Shown one piece after another: positions 34,664 through 43,898 of a stretch of DNA of 64,000 bases. The notes under the pieces are model-generated. The model was not told where the DNA came from, made no database searches, and saw only the letters and a program-made list of their open reading frames with translations. The number at the start of each line of letters is the position of its first letter. Position 1 is the stretch's first letter. The DNA is from Scandinavium lactucae (GTDB lineage: Bacteria; Pseudomonadota; Gammaproteobacteria; Enterobacterales; Enterobacteriaceae), in NCBI RefSeq assembly GCF_033843265.1, contig NZ_JAWXRD010000040.1:434001-498000 (forward strand). The letters are read 5' to 3'. Both the position numbers and the translations under genes were made by a program.

Positions 34664-35809
34664 ATGGAGCAACGCCGCGCTCACGGCAAAAGCCATTGGT
34701 ATCATGAAACGCAAGCGAGAAACCAGGCTGCCGATGTATTGCCGCTGGTTCCGGAAGCGGCCCACCATACAGACCGATTTTTACTGGATCTGACGCTGCC
34801 CCCGCACGTCGCTGCCGCAAGTCAGCCCTGGCTTGAGGTTTCCCGCCAGCTCGCTGAACAGCTTTTCCCTGATAACGTAAACGTCACGCGCCTGAATACC
34901 TTCAGTGCTTACGAACGCCTGAGCACCGCCCTCACCGTGGCGCAGGTTTTTGGCGTGCAGCGATTATGCAATCACTACGCGGCCCGTCTGGCCCCGCTGC
35001 CCGGCCCGGATTCGTCCCGCGAGAGCAATCATCGTTTAGCCCAAATCACGCAATACGCCCGTCAGTTGGCGAGTTCGCCGTCGGTTATCTGCGCCCAGTC
35101 GCGTCAGCAGCTGGATGCCGTGGGCCTGACCCCGCCAGACATTGTGCTGATCACCCAAATCGTCGGCTTCATCAGCTATCAGGCGCGGGTGATTGCCGCC
35201 GGACAAGCGCTGCAAGGGCTCCCGGTGAGGTGGATCCCCGGGATGCCGATGCAGGACGATGCACCATCCGCATTGTTCACCTCACCGTCCGGGGAATGGC
35301 AGCCCGGCCTGGACACAGTCGAAATCCGTCACGCCAGCGTGGAGCAGATGGACGCCCTCGCCCGATGTCTGGCTCAGCCAGCGTTAGAGAGTCTTGCTCC
35401 GCTGCTGGTGTGGGATGATGCGTTACTGGAGGGGCAACACGCGCTGCTGCACTCCTTGCCGGTCGACTCAATCCTCGCATCACTCGTGTCACTTCTCACC
35501 GCCCGCATCAATGGCAGCGTGAGCTGTTTTCAGCAAAACACTGCTGATGCCGACCTGAAAGCGGCGGCCCTGGAGGGCGAGCGCGCGTTACAGCGCTGGA
35601 GCACCGATAAGCCACTTCTCCCGGCATTGATTCAGGCCACGCAGCTAATGACCCGCGCCCCGGACCGCTTCAGCGCCGCGCAATTTACCCCCCTGACAGA
35701 GCAGGGTCTTTCGGGTGAACAGGCCTTTGCGCTGCTGGCATGGAGTGGCATCTGTGGGTGGCTCAATCGCCTGAAAATCGGCCTTGGCACGGTCTCTGCT
35801 GATGCGTAA
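34664..35809 (+). CDS. yciW: CMD-domain protein YciW
   Basis: Peroxidase-like (carboxymuconolactone decarboxylase/AhpD fold) protein of 381 aa; E. coli YciW is about 375. In E. coli it is CysB-regulated and linked to sulphur-amino-acid metabolism, but its reaction is unknown. No CxxC pair typical of active AhpD is visible. The start has GAAGGAA upstream. A perfect 12-bp palindrome, GGATAGCTATCC (34621-34632), lies in its leader. Confidence 0.85.
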   Translation: MEQRRAHGKSHWYHETQARNQAADVLPLVPEAAHHTDRFLLDLTLPPHVAAASQPWLEVSRQLAEQLFPDNVNVTRLNTFSAYERLSTALTVAQVFGVQRLCNHYAARLAPLPGPDSSRESNHRLAQITQYARQLASSPSVICAQSRQQLDAVGLTPPDIVLITQIVGFISYQARVIAAGQALQGLPVRWIPGMPMQDDAPSALFTSPSGEWQPGLDTVEIRHASVEQMDALARCLAQPALESLAPLLVWDDALLEGQHALLHSLPVDSILASLVSLLTARINGSVSCFQQNTADADLKAAALEGERALQRWSTDKPLLPALIQATQLMTRAPDRFSAAQFTPLTEQGLSGEQAFALLAWSGICGWLNRLKIGLGTVSADA

Positions 35810-35890
35810 AAGCCTTAAAGTTCGCTTGCTGCGACAGGCATATTCGCGTAAAACTGTCAGCCGCTCTTTAGGCCACGAAAATACATAATT

Positions 35891-37828
35891 ATGCTTCAGG
35901 ACAACCCGCTGCTTGCGCAGCTTAAACAGCAACTTCATTCCCAGACTCCTCGCGCTGAAGGGGTAGTCAAAGGCACCGAAAAAGGCTTTGGTTTTCTCGA
36001 AGTCGATGCCCAGAAAAGCTATTTCATCTCCCCTCCTCAGATGAAAAAAGTGATGCATGGCGATCGTATTATCGCCACCATCCATAGCGACAAAGGAAAA
36101 GAAAGCGCCGAACCAGAAGAACTGGTCGAGCCGTTTCTGACGCGTTTTGTTGGCCGTGTGCAGAAGAAGGACGATCGTCTGTCGATTGTGCCGGATCATC
36201 CTCTGCTCAGAGATGCCATCCAGTGCCGCCCTGTGCGCAGTCTGGAACACGATTTTAAAGAGGGTGACTGGGCCGTGGCAGAAATGCGCCGTCATCCGCT
36301 GAAAGGCGACCGCAGTTTCTACGCCGAACTCACCCACTTCATTACCTTCGGTGACGATCATTTCGTGCCGTGGTGGGTGACGCTGGCGCGCCATAATCTT
36401 GAGAAAGTCGCTCCGGACGGCGCGGCGACCGAGATGCTGGATGACGGTCTGGAACGTCGCGATCTAACCGCGCTGAACTTCGTCACCATCGACAGTGCCA
36501 GCACCGAAGATATGGACGATGCGCTGTTCGCCGAAGAAGCCGCAGACGGCAAACTGCATCTGACCGTTGCTATCGCCGATCCGACCGCGTGGATCAGCGA
36601 AGGCAGCAAGCTGGATAACGCCGCAAAAATCCGCGCGTTTACCAACTATCTGCCGGGCTTCAACATTCCGATGCTGCCACGTGAACTGTCTGACGATCTG
36701 TGCTCGCTGCGCCCCAATGAAGTGCGTCCAGTACTCGCCTGTCGCATGGTCATCGCTGCCGATGGCACCATCGAAGACAATATCGACTTCTTCGCTGCAA
36801 CCATCGAATCGAAAGCCAAACTGGCCTACGACGATGTATCCAACTGGCTGGAAGGCAACGGCAACTGGCAGCCGCAGAATGACGCGATTGCTGATCAAAT
36901 TAAGCTGCTGGAACGCATTTGCGGTCTGCGCGGAGAGTGGCGTCATAACCACGCCCTGGTGTTCAAAGATCGCCCTGACTACCGCTTCGTGCTGGGTGAG
37001 AAAGGCGAAGTGCTGAATATCGTCGCTGAGCCTCGCCGTATCGCCAACCGCATCGTTGAAGAGTCGATGATCGCCGCTAACATCTGTGCGGCCCGCGTGC
37101 TGCGCGATAAGCTCGGCTTCGGCATCTATAACGTGCATACCGGCTTTGATCCGGCGAAAACCGAACAGCTCTCCGAACTGATGAAGACCCACGATGTGCA
37201 CGTCGATCCTCAGGAAGTGCTGACTCTGGAAGGCTTCTGCAAGCTGCGCCGCGAGCTCGATGCGATGCCAACCGGCTTCCTCGATAGCCGTATTCGTCGC
37301 TTCCAGTCCTTCGCGGAAATCAGCACCGAACCGGGCCCGCACTTCGGCCTGGGTCTTGACGCGTACGCCACCTGGACTTCGCCTATTCGTAAATACGGCG
37401 ACATGGTGAACCATCGTCTGTTGAAAGCGATCATCAAAGGTGAAACCCCGCAACGTCCGCAGGATGATGCCACGATCCAGATGGCAGAACGCCGTCGTCT
37501 GAACCGCATGGCAGAACGCGACGTCGCCGACTGGTTGTATGCCCGCTTCCTGAGCGATAAAGCGGGCACCGATACCCGTTTCGCGGCAGAAATCATTGAT
37601 ATCACCCGGGGCGGTATGCGCGTGCGGCTGGTTGAAAATGGCGCGGTGGCGTTTATCCCGGCACCGTTCCTGCACGCCGTCCGTGATGAAATGGTCTGCA
37701 GCCAGGAGAACGGCACCGTGCAGATCAAAGGCGAAACCGTGTACAAAGTCACCGACGTGATTGACGTCACTATCGCCGAAGTGCGCATGGAAACCCGTAG
37801 CGTTATCGCGCGTCCGTTCCAGGCATAA
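35891..37828 (+). CDS. rnb: Exoribonuclease II (RNase II)
   Basis: Processive 3'-5' exoribonuclease, 645 aa (E. coli 644). Two N-terminal cold-shock domains (about 1-180) precede the RNB catalytic domain with the metal-binding aspartates 201, 207, 209 and 210 (DSASTEDMDD), and a C-terminal S1 domain (about 560-645). The ATG follows the E. coli start MLQDNPLLAQ. It degrades single-stranded mRNA. A strong intrinsic terminator follows. Confidence 0.98.
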   Translation: MLQDNPLLAQLKQQLHSQTPRAEGVVKGTEKGFGFLEVDAQKSYFISPPQMKKVMHGDRIIATIHSDKGKESAEPEELVEPFLTRFVGRVQKKDDRLSIVPDHPLLRDAIQCRPVRSLEHDFKEGDWAVAEMRRHPLKGDRSFYAELTHFITFGDDHFVPWWVTLARHNLEKVAPDGAATEMLDDGLERRDLTALNFVTIDSASTEDMDDALFAEEAADGKLHLTVAIADPTAWISEGSKLDNAAKIRAFTNYLPGFNIPMLPRELSDDLCSLRPNEVRPVLACRMVIAADGTIEDNIDFFAATIESKAKLAYDDVSNWLEGNGNWQPQNDAIADQIKLLERICGLRGEWRHNHALVFKDRPDYRFVLGEKGEVLNIVAEPRRIANRIVEESMIAANICAARVLRDKLGFGIYNVHTGFDPAKTEQLSELMKTHDVHVDPQEVLTLEGFCKLRRELDAMPTGFLDSRIRRFQSFAEISTEPGPHFGLGLDAYATWTSPIRKYGDMVNHRLLKAIIKGETPQRPQDDATIQMAERRRLNRMAERDVADWLYARFLSDKAGTDTRFAAEIIDITRGGMRVRLVENGAVAFIPAPFLHAVRDEMVCSQENGTVQIKGETVYKVTDVIDVTIAEVRMETRSVIARPFQA

Positions 37829-37833
37829 CACTT

Positions 37834-37868
37834 AAGGGCGGCTAATCCTTAGCTGGCCGCCCTTTTCT
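37834..37868 (+). terminator. rnb terminator
   Basis: Stem AAGGGCGGC / GCCGCCCTT around a 13-base loop followed by TTTTCTTC. Confidence 0.85.
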
Positions 37869-38024
37869 TCTCCCTACATGCGATATCCCCCACAATTTTT
37901 TTCCAGTTTCCCCCCACATTCCAGCAAAAGCGATCACAATAAAGTGGTGGATCACCGCTTAAAACAATAACCTGGCTGTGCTGGCTTTTATCAATGTTTG
38001 CGCTAATGGTGTTTGGGAGAAGAC

Positions 38025-40016
38025 ATGGCTGAGGAAACGGAGCAGAACCTACTTTATCGGTATCTGGGGACCACCAGTCCCTACTGGCGATTATCGGGTG
38101 ACAGCAACGCGCTGCATCTGGCTGCCAGCGAGGAGACCGAAACAAGTCAGGTTGTGGCGCTAAGCGCAGAACAGGCAGACAGCATTCGCGAGATGACGGT
38201 GATCACCTCCAGCCTGACGCTAAGTCTGAGTCTTTACGGTAACACCGTGCCGGTGCATCTGGTGGGCCGCAAAATTAATAAGTCGCAATGGGCTGGCAGC
38301 GCCTCTGCCTGGGATGACACCGGATCCGTTGCCCGCGATTTAGTCCAGGGTCTTTCATTCGCCGAACAGGTGGTTTCCGAAGCCAATTCGGTAATCGTTA
38401 TTCTCGACCGGCACGGCAATATTCAGCGCTTTAATCGTCTGAGCGAAGAATATACCGGGATGAAAGAGCAAGAGGTCATCGGGCAGAACGTTTTTAAGCT
38501 GTTCATGAGCCCGGCCGAAGCCGCCGCTTCCCGACGCAATATCAGCGGATTTTTTAAAAATGGCAGTTCGTATGAAGTCGAACGCTGGGTTAAAACCCGC
38601 AAAGGCCAGCGCCTGTTTTTGTTCCGTAATAAGTTCGTGCACAGCGGCAGCGGCAAAAATGAAATCTATTTAATCTGCTCCGGGACGGATATTACCGAGG
38701 AGCGCCGGGCGCAGGAACGCCTGCGGGTGCTGGCGAATACCGACACCATCACGGGTCTGCCCAATCGCAACGCCATCAACGACATGATCAGCGACGCGAT
38801 TACCACCCGCGAGGATAATCAGGTCGGTATCGTGTACCTCGACCTTGATAACTTCAAAAAAGTGAACGATGCCTATGGGCATATGTTTGGCGATCAGCTG
38901 CTGCAATCGGTCGCCTTGTCGATTTTAAGCTGCCTGGAAGAAGGCCAGACCCTGGCGCGCCTCGGCGGCGATGAGTTCATCGTTTTGGCAACGCATACCT
39001 CCCAGGGTAGCCTGGAGGCGATGTCGTCCCGGATCCTGACCCGTTTGCGTGACCCGTTTCGTATTGGGCTGATTGAGGTCTACAGCGGCTGTTCCCTCGG
39101 TATTTCCCTCGCCCCCCAGCACGGCAACGATCGTGAAAGCCTGATCCGCAATGCTGACACCGCAATGTATACCGCTAAAGAAGGCGGTCGCGGCAAGTTC
39201 TGCGTGTTCTCGCCCGAGATGAACCAGCGGGTGTTTGAGTATCTGTGGCTCGACACCAACCTGCGTAAGGCCCTGGACAACAATCAGTTAGTTATCCATT
39301 ACCAGCCGAAAATTACCTGGCGTGGCGAAGTGCGCAGCCTGGAAGCCCTGGTGCGTTGGGAATCGCCCGAACGTGGCCTGATCCCGCCGGGTGATTTTAT
39401 CTCCTACGCCGAAGAATCCGGGCTGATTGTACCGCTCGGTCGCTGGGTGATGCTCGACGTGGTGCGTCAGGTGGCGTTGTGGCGCGACAAAGGGATTAAC
39501 CTGCGTGTGGCGGTGAACGTCTCGGCCCGCCAGTTAGCGGATCAAACCATTTTCAGTGACCTCAAACAGGCGCTGCGGGATCTCAAGTTTGAGTATTGCC
39601 CTATCGATGTGGAGCTGACGGAAAGCTGTCTGATTGAGAATGAAGAGCTGGCGCACTCGGTGATTCAGCAGTTTAGTGCCCTCGGAGCCCAGGTGCATCT
39701 GGACGATTTCGGTACCGGCTACTCTTCCCTATCACAGCTGGCGCGTTTCCCGATTGATGCTATCAAGCTCGATCAGGTATTCGTCCGCGATGTGCATAAA
39801 CAATCGGTCTCGCAATCGCTGGTCCGCGCGATTGTGGCGGTGGCGCAGGCGTTGAATTTACAGGTGATTGCCGAAGGGGTGGAGAGCGCAAAAGAAGACG
39901 CCTTTCTTACCAAGAATGGCGTCAACGAACGGCAGGGATTTTTATTTGCTAAGCCGATGCCCGCTGCCGTTTTCGAGCGCTGGCTTAAACGGCGTCAGAC
40001 CCGCAAGCTGCGCTAA
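38025..40016 (+). CDS. pdeR: PAS-GGDEF-EAL c-di-GMP enzyme PdeR / RpfR-type DSF receptor
   Basis: Protein of 663 aa orthologous to E. coli PdeR (Gmr, YciR). The N-terminal segment of about 95 residues corresponds to the RpfF-interaction domain described for RpfR. A PAS domain follows (about 105-215), then GGDEF with an intact GGDEF motif near residue 314, and EAL with SLEAL near 439. In DSF systems the PAS domain binds cis-2 fatty acids and raises phosphodiesterase activity. The ATG at 38025 has GGGAGA upstream; a TTG four codons earlier is rejected. Its stop overlaps that of the rpfF-like gene by 4 bases, tail to tail. Confidence 0.93.
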   Translation: MAEETEQNLLYRYLGTTSPYWRLSGDSNALHLAASEETETSQVVALSAEQADSIREMTVITSSLTLSLSLYGNTVPVHLVGRKINKSQWAGSASAWDDTGSVARDLVQGLSFAEQVVSEANSVIVILDRHGNIQRFNRLSEEYTGMKEQEVIGQNVFKLFMSPAEAAASRRNISGFFKNGSSYEVERWVKTRKGQRLFLFRNKFVHSGSGKNEIYLICSGTDITEERRAQERLRVLANTDTITGLPNRNAINDMISDAITTREDNQVGIVYLDLDNFKKVNDAYGHMFGDQLLQSVALSILSCLEEGQTLARLGGDEFIVLATHTSQGSLEAMSSRILTRLRDPFRIGLIEVYSGCSLGISLAPQHGNDRESLIRNADTAMYTAKEGGRGKFCVFSPEMNQRVFEYLWLDTNLRKALDNNQLVIHYQPKITWRGEVRSLEALVRWESPERGLIPPGDFISYAEESGLIVPLGRWVMLDVVRQVALWRDKGINLRVAVNVSARQLADQTIFSDLKQALRDLKFEYCPIDVELTESCLIENEELAHSVIQQFSALGAQVHLDDFGTGYSSLSQLARFPIDAIKLDQVFVRDVHKQSVSQSLVRAIVAVAQALNLQVIAEGVESAKEDAFLTKNGVNERQGFLFAKPMPAAVFERWLKRRQTRKLR

Positions 40017-40882
40017 CTGGCTTTACGCAGCGCAACCTGAGTATGCCGATTCTGTAGCATGACCAGACGTTCCATATAGGCAATGTCTTTCTCCTGGAGG
40101 CAGAACGCGGCCTCCACCCAATCCTCGGTGATGTCCATCAGCTCGCTTCTCGGCAGGGTTAACACCCGCTGACGCGCCCGTAGCATGGCACGCACGCCAT
40201 TGAGCTTCGGCAGCAACGTGTCAATGAAAGTACGCGTTGCCACGTAACTGTCCCCCGGTTCAAACAACACATCCACCAGACCTCGCTGCTCGTGCCATTC
40301 CGCGGTATGCGCCTCGCCCCGGTAAATCAGCTGTTCGGCGAGCTTCATGCCCGATCGACGACTGACCAGCGAGTAGGCCCCCATGCCGGGGAAGAGATTA
40401 AACGCTATTTCCGGGAATCCCATTCTCGCATCGCGCTGAGCAAGGATGAAATGGTGCGCCAACGCCGCCTCAAAGCCGCCGCCCAGCGCACTGCCCTCAA
40501 CCATCGCTATGCTGATAGCCCCGGTATCAAACGCTCTCGACGCCGCATGGACGCAATCGACGCAGGCGCGAGCGTAGGCGCGAAGCGCTTCCCGCCGCCC
40601 GTTGCGAATACATTCCACAAAAAAGCCCAGATCGCCGCCCGTGTTGTAGATCCCCGTGACCAGAGAGCCGGTGACCCAGAAATCAACGACAAACCCCTGC
40701 TGCTTTACCAGCCATGACAGGTTCATGATCTCTTCAATCAGCACATGGTTGAAGCACGGGCGCGGCTGGGCACGCAGCATCATCCAGACGGTGCGCCGCT
40801 CCTCCTCGTAGAAAGCAGAGAGTTGAGTGAATCGTTCAGTATCGGTGAACAGTTTACAGGTAGGCTGATTAATCACAGTCAT
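40013..40882 (-). CDS. rpfF: RpfF-type DSF synthase (enoyl-CoA hydratase/thioesterase family)
   Basis: Crotonase-fold protein of 289 aa, the same length as Xanthomonas RpfF, which makes cis-2-unsaturated fatty-acid signals (DSF) from acyl-ACP. Shared blocks recalled from RpfF include YNTGGDLGFF, SALGGGFEAAL and GFPEIAFNLFPGMGAYS. The two catalytic glutamates fall at 138 and 158, 20 residues apart as Glu141 and Glu161 in RpfF. The start has GAGGA eight bases upstream. It converges on the pdeR/rpfR gene. E. coli K-12 has pdeR without this partner. Confidence 0.85.
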   Translation of the reverse strand: MTVINQPTCKLFTDTERFTQLSAFYEEERRTVWMMLRAQPRPCFNHVLIEEIMNLSWLVKQQGFVVDFWVTGSLVTGIYNTGGDLGFFVECIRNGRREALRAYARACVDCVHAASRAFDTGAISIAMVEGSALGGGFEAALAHHFILAQRDARMGFPEIAFNLFPGMGAYSLVSRRSGMKLAEQLIYRGEAHTAEWHEQRGLVDVLFEPGDSYVATRTFIDTLLPKLNGVRAMLRARQRVLTLPRSELMDITEDWVEAAFCLQEKDIAYMERLVMLQNRHTQVALRKAS

Positions 40883-41072
40883 AATCTAATCCTCATAGAA
40901 AAAAGCGCGTTGCGCGCCCCCTCAGACTAATCCAGCCCATTTGTCGCGGAAATGTAATGGTGGCAATTAATAATTTTATGTTATGTGTTTTTTCGGCAAA
41001 CCATTTTCCGCTTCTCTTTTGCCGCCATTTTTTGCATCATTGATTTTTCTTACTTTTCTCTCAGGAAGGCCT

Positions 41073-41255
41073 ATGTCAAACCTCGATGCGCGCCAGTTAG
41101 CTCAACGTGTTGATACCGTGCTGGATATTCTGGTAGCGGGTGACTATCACTCTGCGATTAACAATCTGGAAATTCTGAAGGCAGAGCTGTTGGCTCAGGC
41201 GTCCGGCGAGCAGGAACAGAATTCTGCTCAGCCGAAATCTCCCTGGGAAATTTAA
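41073..41255 (+). CDS. yciZ: UPF0509 small protein YciZ
   Basis: Protein of 60 aa matching E. coli YciZ (MSNLDARQLAQRVDTVLDIL onward). The function is unknown. It has no signal peptide. The ATG at 41073 is chosen from the conserved N-terminus and AGGAAGG upstream; a longer reading from 40983 would add a spurious hydrophobic segment. It ends in PWEI and lies 18 bp before deoT. Confidence 0.85.
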   Translation: MSNLDARQLAQRVDTVLDILVAGDYHSAINNLEILKAELLAQASGEQEQNSAQPKSPWEI

Positions 41256-41273
41256 TAAAGCAGCGATCGTGAT

Positions 41274-42023
41274 ATGAACGCCCGACAACAATCTATTTTA
41301 CAAATGGTGATCGACAAAGGCCGCATGAGCGTTGCCGATCTTGCCCTGATGACCGGTGTTTCAGAAGTGACCATTCGTCAGGATCTGAATCTGCTGGAAA
41401 AACAAAGTTATCTGCGCCGCACCCACGGTTTCGCCGTCCCGCTGGACAGCGAAGATGTCGAAACGCGCATGATGAACAATTTCTCGCTCAAGCGTGAACT
41501 TGCTGCCTATGCGGCCGGTCTGGTTAACCCTGGCGAGACGGTGTTTATCGAAAACGGTAGCAGCAACGCCCTTCTCGCGCGGGCGCTCGCGGAGCAGCCA
41601 GGCATAACCATCATTACCGTTAGCAGCTACATCGCCCATTTGCTGAAAGAGACGCCGGGGGAAGTCATTCTGCTGGGCGGCATCTATCAGAAGAAAAGCG
41701 AAAGTATGGTTGGGCCGTTAACCCGCCAGTACATCCAGCAGGTGCATTTCAGTAAAGCATTTATCGGTGTGGATGGATGGCAGAGCGACACCGGGTTTAC
41801 CGGGCGCGATATGATGCGTGCTGATGTGGTGAGCGCGGTGCTGGACAAAGGCTGTGAAGCCATCGTCCTGAGTGACAGCTCGAAATTTGGCGCGGTTCAT
41901 CCTTATCCGTTGGGCCTGACGAGCAAGTTTAATCGAGTCATCACCGATGACGGGCTGGCAGCCGAACAGCAGCAACAGCTGGAGCGTTCTGGCCTGACGG
42001 TAGACATCGTCAAACGTCCATAA
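41274..42023 (+). CDS. deoT: DeoR-family regulator DeoT (YciT)
   Basis: DeoR-type repressor, 249 aa as in E. coli. It has an N-terminal winged HTH (MSVADLALMTGVSEVTIRQD) and a DeoRC sugar-phosphate-binding domain with ENGSSNALLARAL and SDSSKFG. E. coli DeoT is a global regulator affecting sugar and nucleoside genes. It is followed by a strong terminator. Confidence 0.95.
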   Translation: MNARQQSILQMVIDKGRMSVADLALMTGVSEVTIRQDLNLLEKQSYLRRTHGFAVPLDSEDVETRMMNNFSLKRELAAYAAGLVNPGETVFIENGSSNALLARALAEQPGITIITVSSYIAHLLKETPGEVILLGGIYQKKSESMVGPLTRQYIQQVHFSKAFIGVDGWQSDTGFTGRDMMRADVVSAVLDKGCEAIVLSDSSKFGAVHPYPLGLTSKFNRVITDDGLAAEQQQQLERSGLTVDIVKRP

Positions 42024-42029
42024 ACGTTA

Positions 42030-42054
42030 CCCCCGCGTGCGGGGGGGATTTTTT
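42030..42054 (+). terminator. deoT terminator
   Basis: GC stem CCCCCGC / GCGGGGG followed by TTTTTTT. Confidence 0.8.
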
Positions 42055-42323
42055 TAACACCTTTTAACACGCGTTATTCTGTTTCACTCTTCAATATCCC
42101 GTCACATCTAGGACTGTTCTGACGCACCAATTAAGATTTTTTACCTGCCTGTTATCCCCCAACGACGTAAAATTAATGTTAGCGATATAACAGGAAGTGA
42201 CTATCACTTGCGTGATTTAAGTAACCCCTGCGCAACCTGTTCCATGAATGCCGCACGGTTTTCCATTCCGGACTAAACTGAATGTAGGCACTTTCGTGGA
42301 GATATTATTCAGGAGAGAACTTT
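42055..42323. promoter_or_regulatory. osmB upstream regulatory region
   Basis: AT-rich gap with no gene seen. A CTAAACT (42273-42279) resembles a sigma-S -10 element 44 bp before osmB, consistent with the stationary-phase and osmotic induction known for E. coli osmB. A CAGGAGAG ribosome-binding site lies just before the start. Rcs-type sites known from E. coli cannot be placed with confidence. Confidence 0.45.
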
Positions 42324-42542
42324 ATGACTTCAATGAGCAAAAAAATGACTGCTGCCGTATTGGCTGCAACCTTGATCATGTCCCTTAGCGCATGTTCTAA
42401 CTGGTCCAAACGCGACCGTAACACCGCTCTCGGGGCCGGTGCAGGTGCGATTGGCGGCGCAGTGCTGACGGATGGTAGTACCTTAGGTACTCTCGGCGGT
42501 GCAGCAGTCGGTGGTATTATTGGCCACCAGGTTGGTAAATAA
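42324..42542 (+). CDS. osmB: Osmotically inducible lipoprotein OsmB
   Basis: Outer-membrane lipoprotein of 72 aa. It has a lipoprotein signal with lipobox LSAC (Cys at about 24) and a glycine-zipper repeat region (GAGAGAIGGAVLTDGSTLGT). Nearly identical to E. coli OsmB. Induced by osmotic shock and stationary phase. Confidence 0.97.
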   Translation: MTSMSKKMTAAVLAATLIMSLSACSNWSKRDRNTALGAGAGAIGGAVLTDGSTLGTLGGAAVGGIIGHQVGK

Positions 42543-42606
42543 TTCCCTGACGGGGAATGATAAAAAAAATAATAGTCAGGTCTGACTTACGCACGATAAA
42601 AAAACA

Positions 42607-42636
42607 GGGCCACGCAATTGCGTGGCCCTTTTATTT
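42607..42636. terminator. Bidirectional terminator between osmB and yciH
   Basis: Perfect 9-bp stem GGGCCACGC / GCGTGGCCC with loop AATT, then TTTTATTT on the plus strand. The convergent yciH ends 19 bp further on. Confidence 0.88.
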
Positions 42637-42654
42637 AGGTCGATTATGCGACGG

Positions 42655-42981
42655 TTAACCACCGGCCAGTTTGACCTTCATACCTTTAGCTTCCAACAGC
42701 GATTTAATTAGGTCGCGTTTATCGCCCTGAATTTCAATCACGCCGTCTTTCACTGCCCCACCACATCCGCATTTTTTCTTCAGTTCGGCGGCAATTTTGG
42801 CCAGTTCGGTATCATCCAAATCAATGCCAGTCACCAGACACACACCCTTACCTTTACGGCCGCTGGTCTGGCGCTGAATACGCACAATGCCATCGCCTTT
42901 AGGGCGCTCGACGGCGGCTTTCGGCTCGTCAATGCGGCCACTATCAGTGGAGTACACCAGACGGCTGTTAGAATCGTTCAT
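42655..42981 (-). CDS. yciH: SUI1-family translation factor-like protein YciH
   Basis: Bacterial relative of eukaryotic eIF1 (SUI1 domain), 108 aa as in E. coli. The conserved blocks are GKGVCLVTGIDLDD and KKKCGCGGAVKDGVIEIQG. It may affect initiation accuracy. Its ATG overlaps the pyrF stop as TAATG, so the two are coupled. Confidence 0.95.
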   Translation of the reverse strand: MNDSNSRLVYSTDSGRIDEPKAAVERPKGDGIVRIQRQTSGRKGKGVCLVTGIDLDDTELAKIAAELKKKCGCGGAVKDGVIEIQGDKRDLIKSLLEAKGMKVKLAGG

Positions 42982-43706
42982 TAGGCCTCCTTCGTGAGAG
43001 ACGCGTTAATTTGACGCAGGGTTTGTGCCGGATCGGCAGATTGAGTTACCGGCCGCCCGATAACCATATAATCAACGCCCGCCGCCTGCGCCTGTTCCGG
43101 GGTCATAATCCGCCGCTGATCGCCAGCATCACTTCCTGCCGGTCGAATGCCTGGTGTAACCAGTTTAAACGCCTGTCCGCGTTCCTGCTTGAAGCGCACC
43201 GCTTCCTGCGCGGAACAGACCACCCCGTCCAGACCGCAACGCTGGGTTAAAGCCGCCAGCTTCGCCGCGTGATCGGCCGGAGAAAGGGTAATCCCCAAAT
43301 CCTGCAAATCACTGGCTTCCATGCTGGTCAGCACGGTGACCGCAATCAGCAGCGGCGCATCTTTGCCAAAGGGCAGCAGCGCTTCACGGGCCGCCGTCAT
43401 CATCCGTGCCCCACCAGAGGCATGTACGTTGACCATCCACACGCCCAAATCGGCCGCAGCGGCGACCGCATGTGCCGTGGTGTTCGGAATGTCGTGGAAT
43501 TTCAGATCGAGGAAGATATCGAACCCGCGCTGTTGCAGGTCACGAACCAACTGCGGCCCAAACAGGGTGAACATCTCTTTCCCGACTTTCAGACGGCAGT
43601 CGCGCGGGTCGATTCTGTCGACAAAGGCTAAGGCTTTATCACGATTATCATAATCAAGGGCAACGACTACGGGAGAGGAAGTAACAATACGGGATTCAGA
43701 CGTCAT
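42981..43706 (-). CDS. pyrF: Orotidine 5'-phosphate decarboxylase PyrF
   Basis: Last step of UMP synthesis: OMP to UMP plus CO2. TIM-barrel enzyme of 241 aa (E. coli 245). The catalytic Lys-Asp motif FLDLKFHDIPNT and phosphate-binding GIRP and GRPVTQ are present. I chose the ATG at 43706 (MTSESRIVTS) with AAGG upstream; a reading of 293 aa would extend past the intergenic leader and is rejected. It is the first gene of pyrF-yciH. Confidence 0.96.
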   Translation of the reverse strand: MTSESRIVTSSPVVVALDYDNRDKALAFVDRIDPRDCRLKVGKEMFTLFGPQLVRDLQQRGFDIFLDLKFHDIPNTTAHAVAAAADLGVWMVNVHASGGARMMTAAREALLPFGKDAPLLIAVTVLTSMEASDLQDLGITLSPADHAAKLAALTQRCGLDGVVCSAQEAVRFKQERGQAFKLVTPGIRPAGSDAGDQRRIMTPEQAQAAGVDYMVIGRPVTQSADPAQTLRQINASLTKEA

Positions 43707-43898
43707 GACCAGACCTTCTTGTTGTGGGCCGCAACCGGCGAAAAATCGGTAAACGGCGTGCATTCTACCTGTGAAGTGCTGAAATTGACAGGCTGGATTG
43801 GCCGGTTCCCGCCTGCCAGACTTAGGCGGGCACGATGCCACAGATGAGGTGTAAAAAGTCATAAGGATGTTGTAACTAATGCAGGCGTTTTTTAAAAA

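Noticed and set aside
34572..34820. 82-codon open frame on the minus strand before yciW
   Set aside because: Most of it overlaps yciW in antisense, and no ribosome-binding site or family resemblance was found.
36464..37831. 455-codon open frame on the minus strand
   Set aside because: It lies wholly antisense to rnb, which matches RNase II throughout; the open frame is a by-product of GC-rich codon use.
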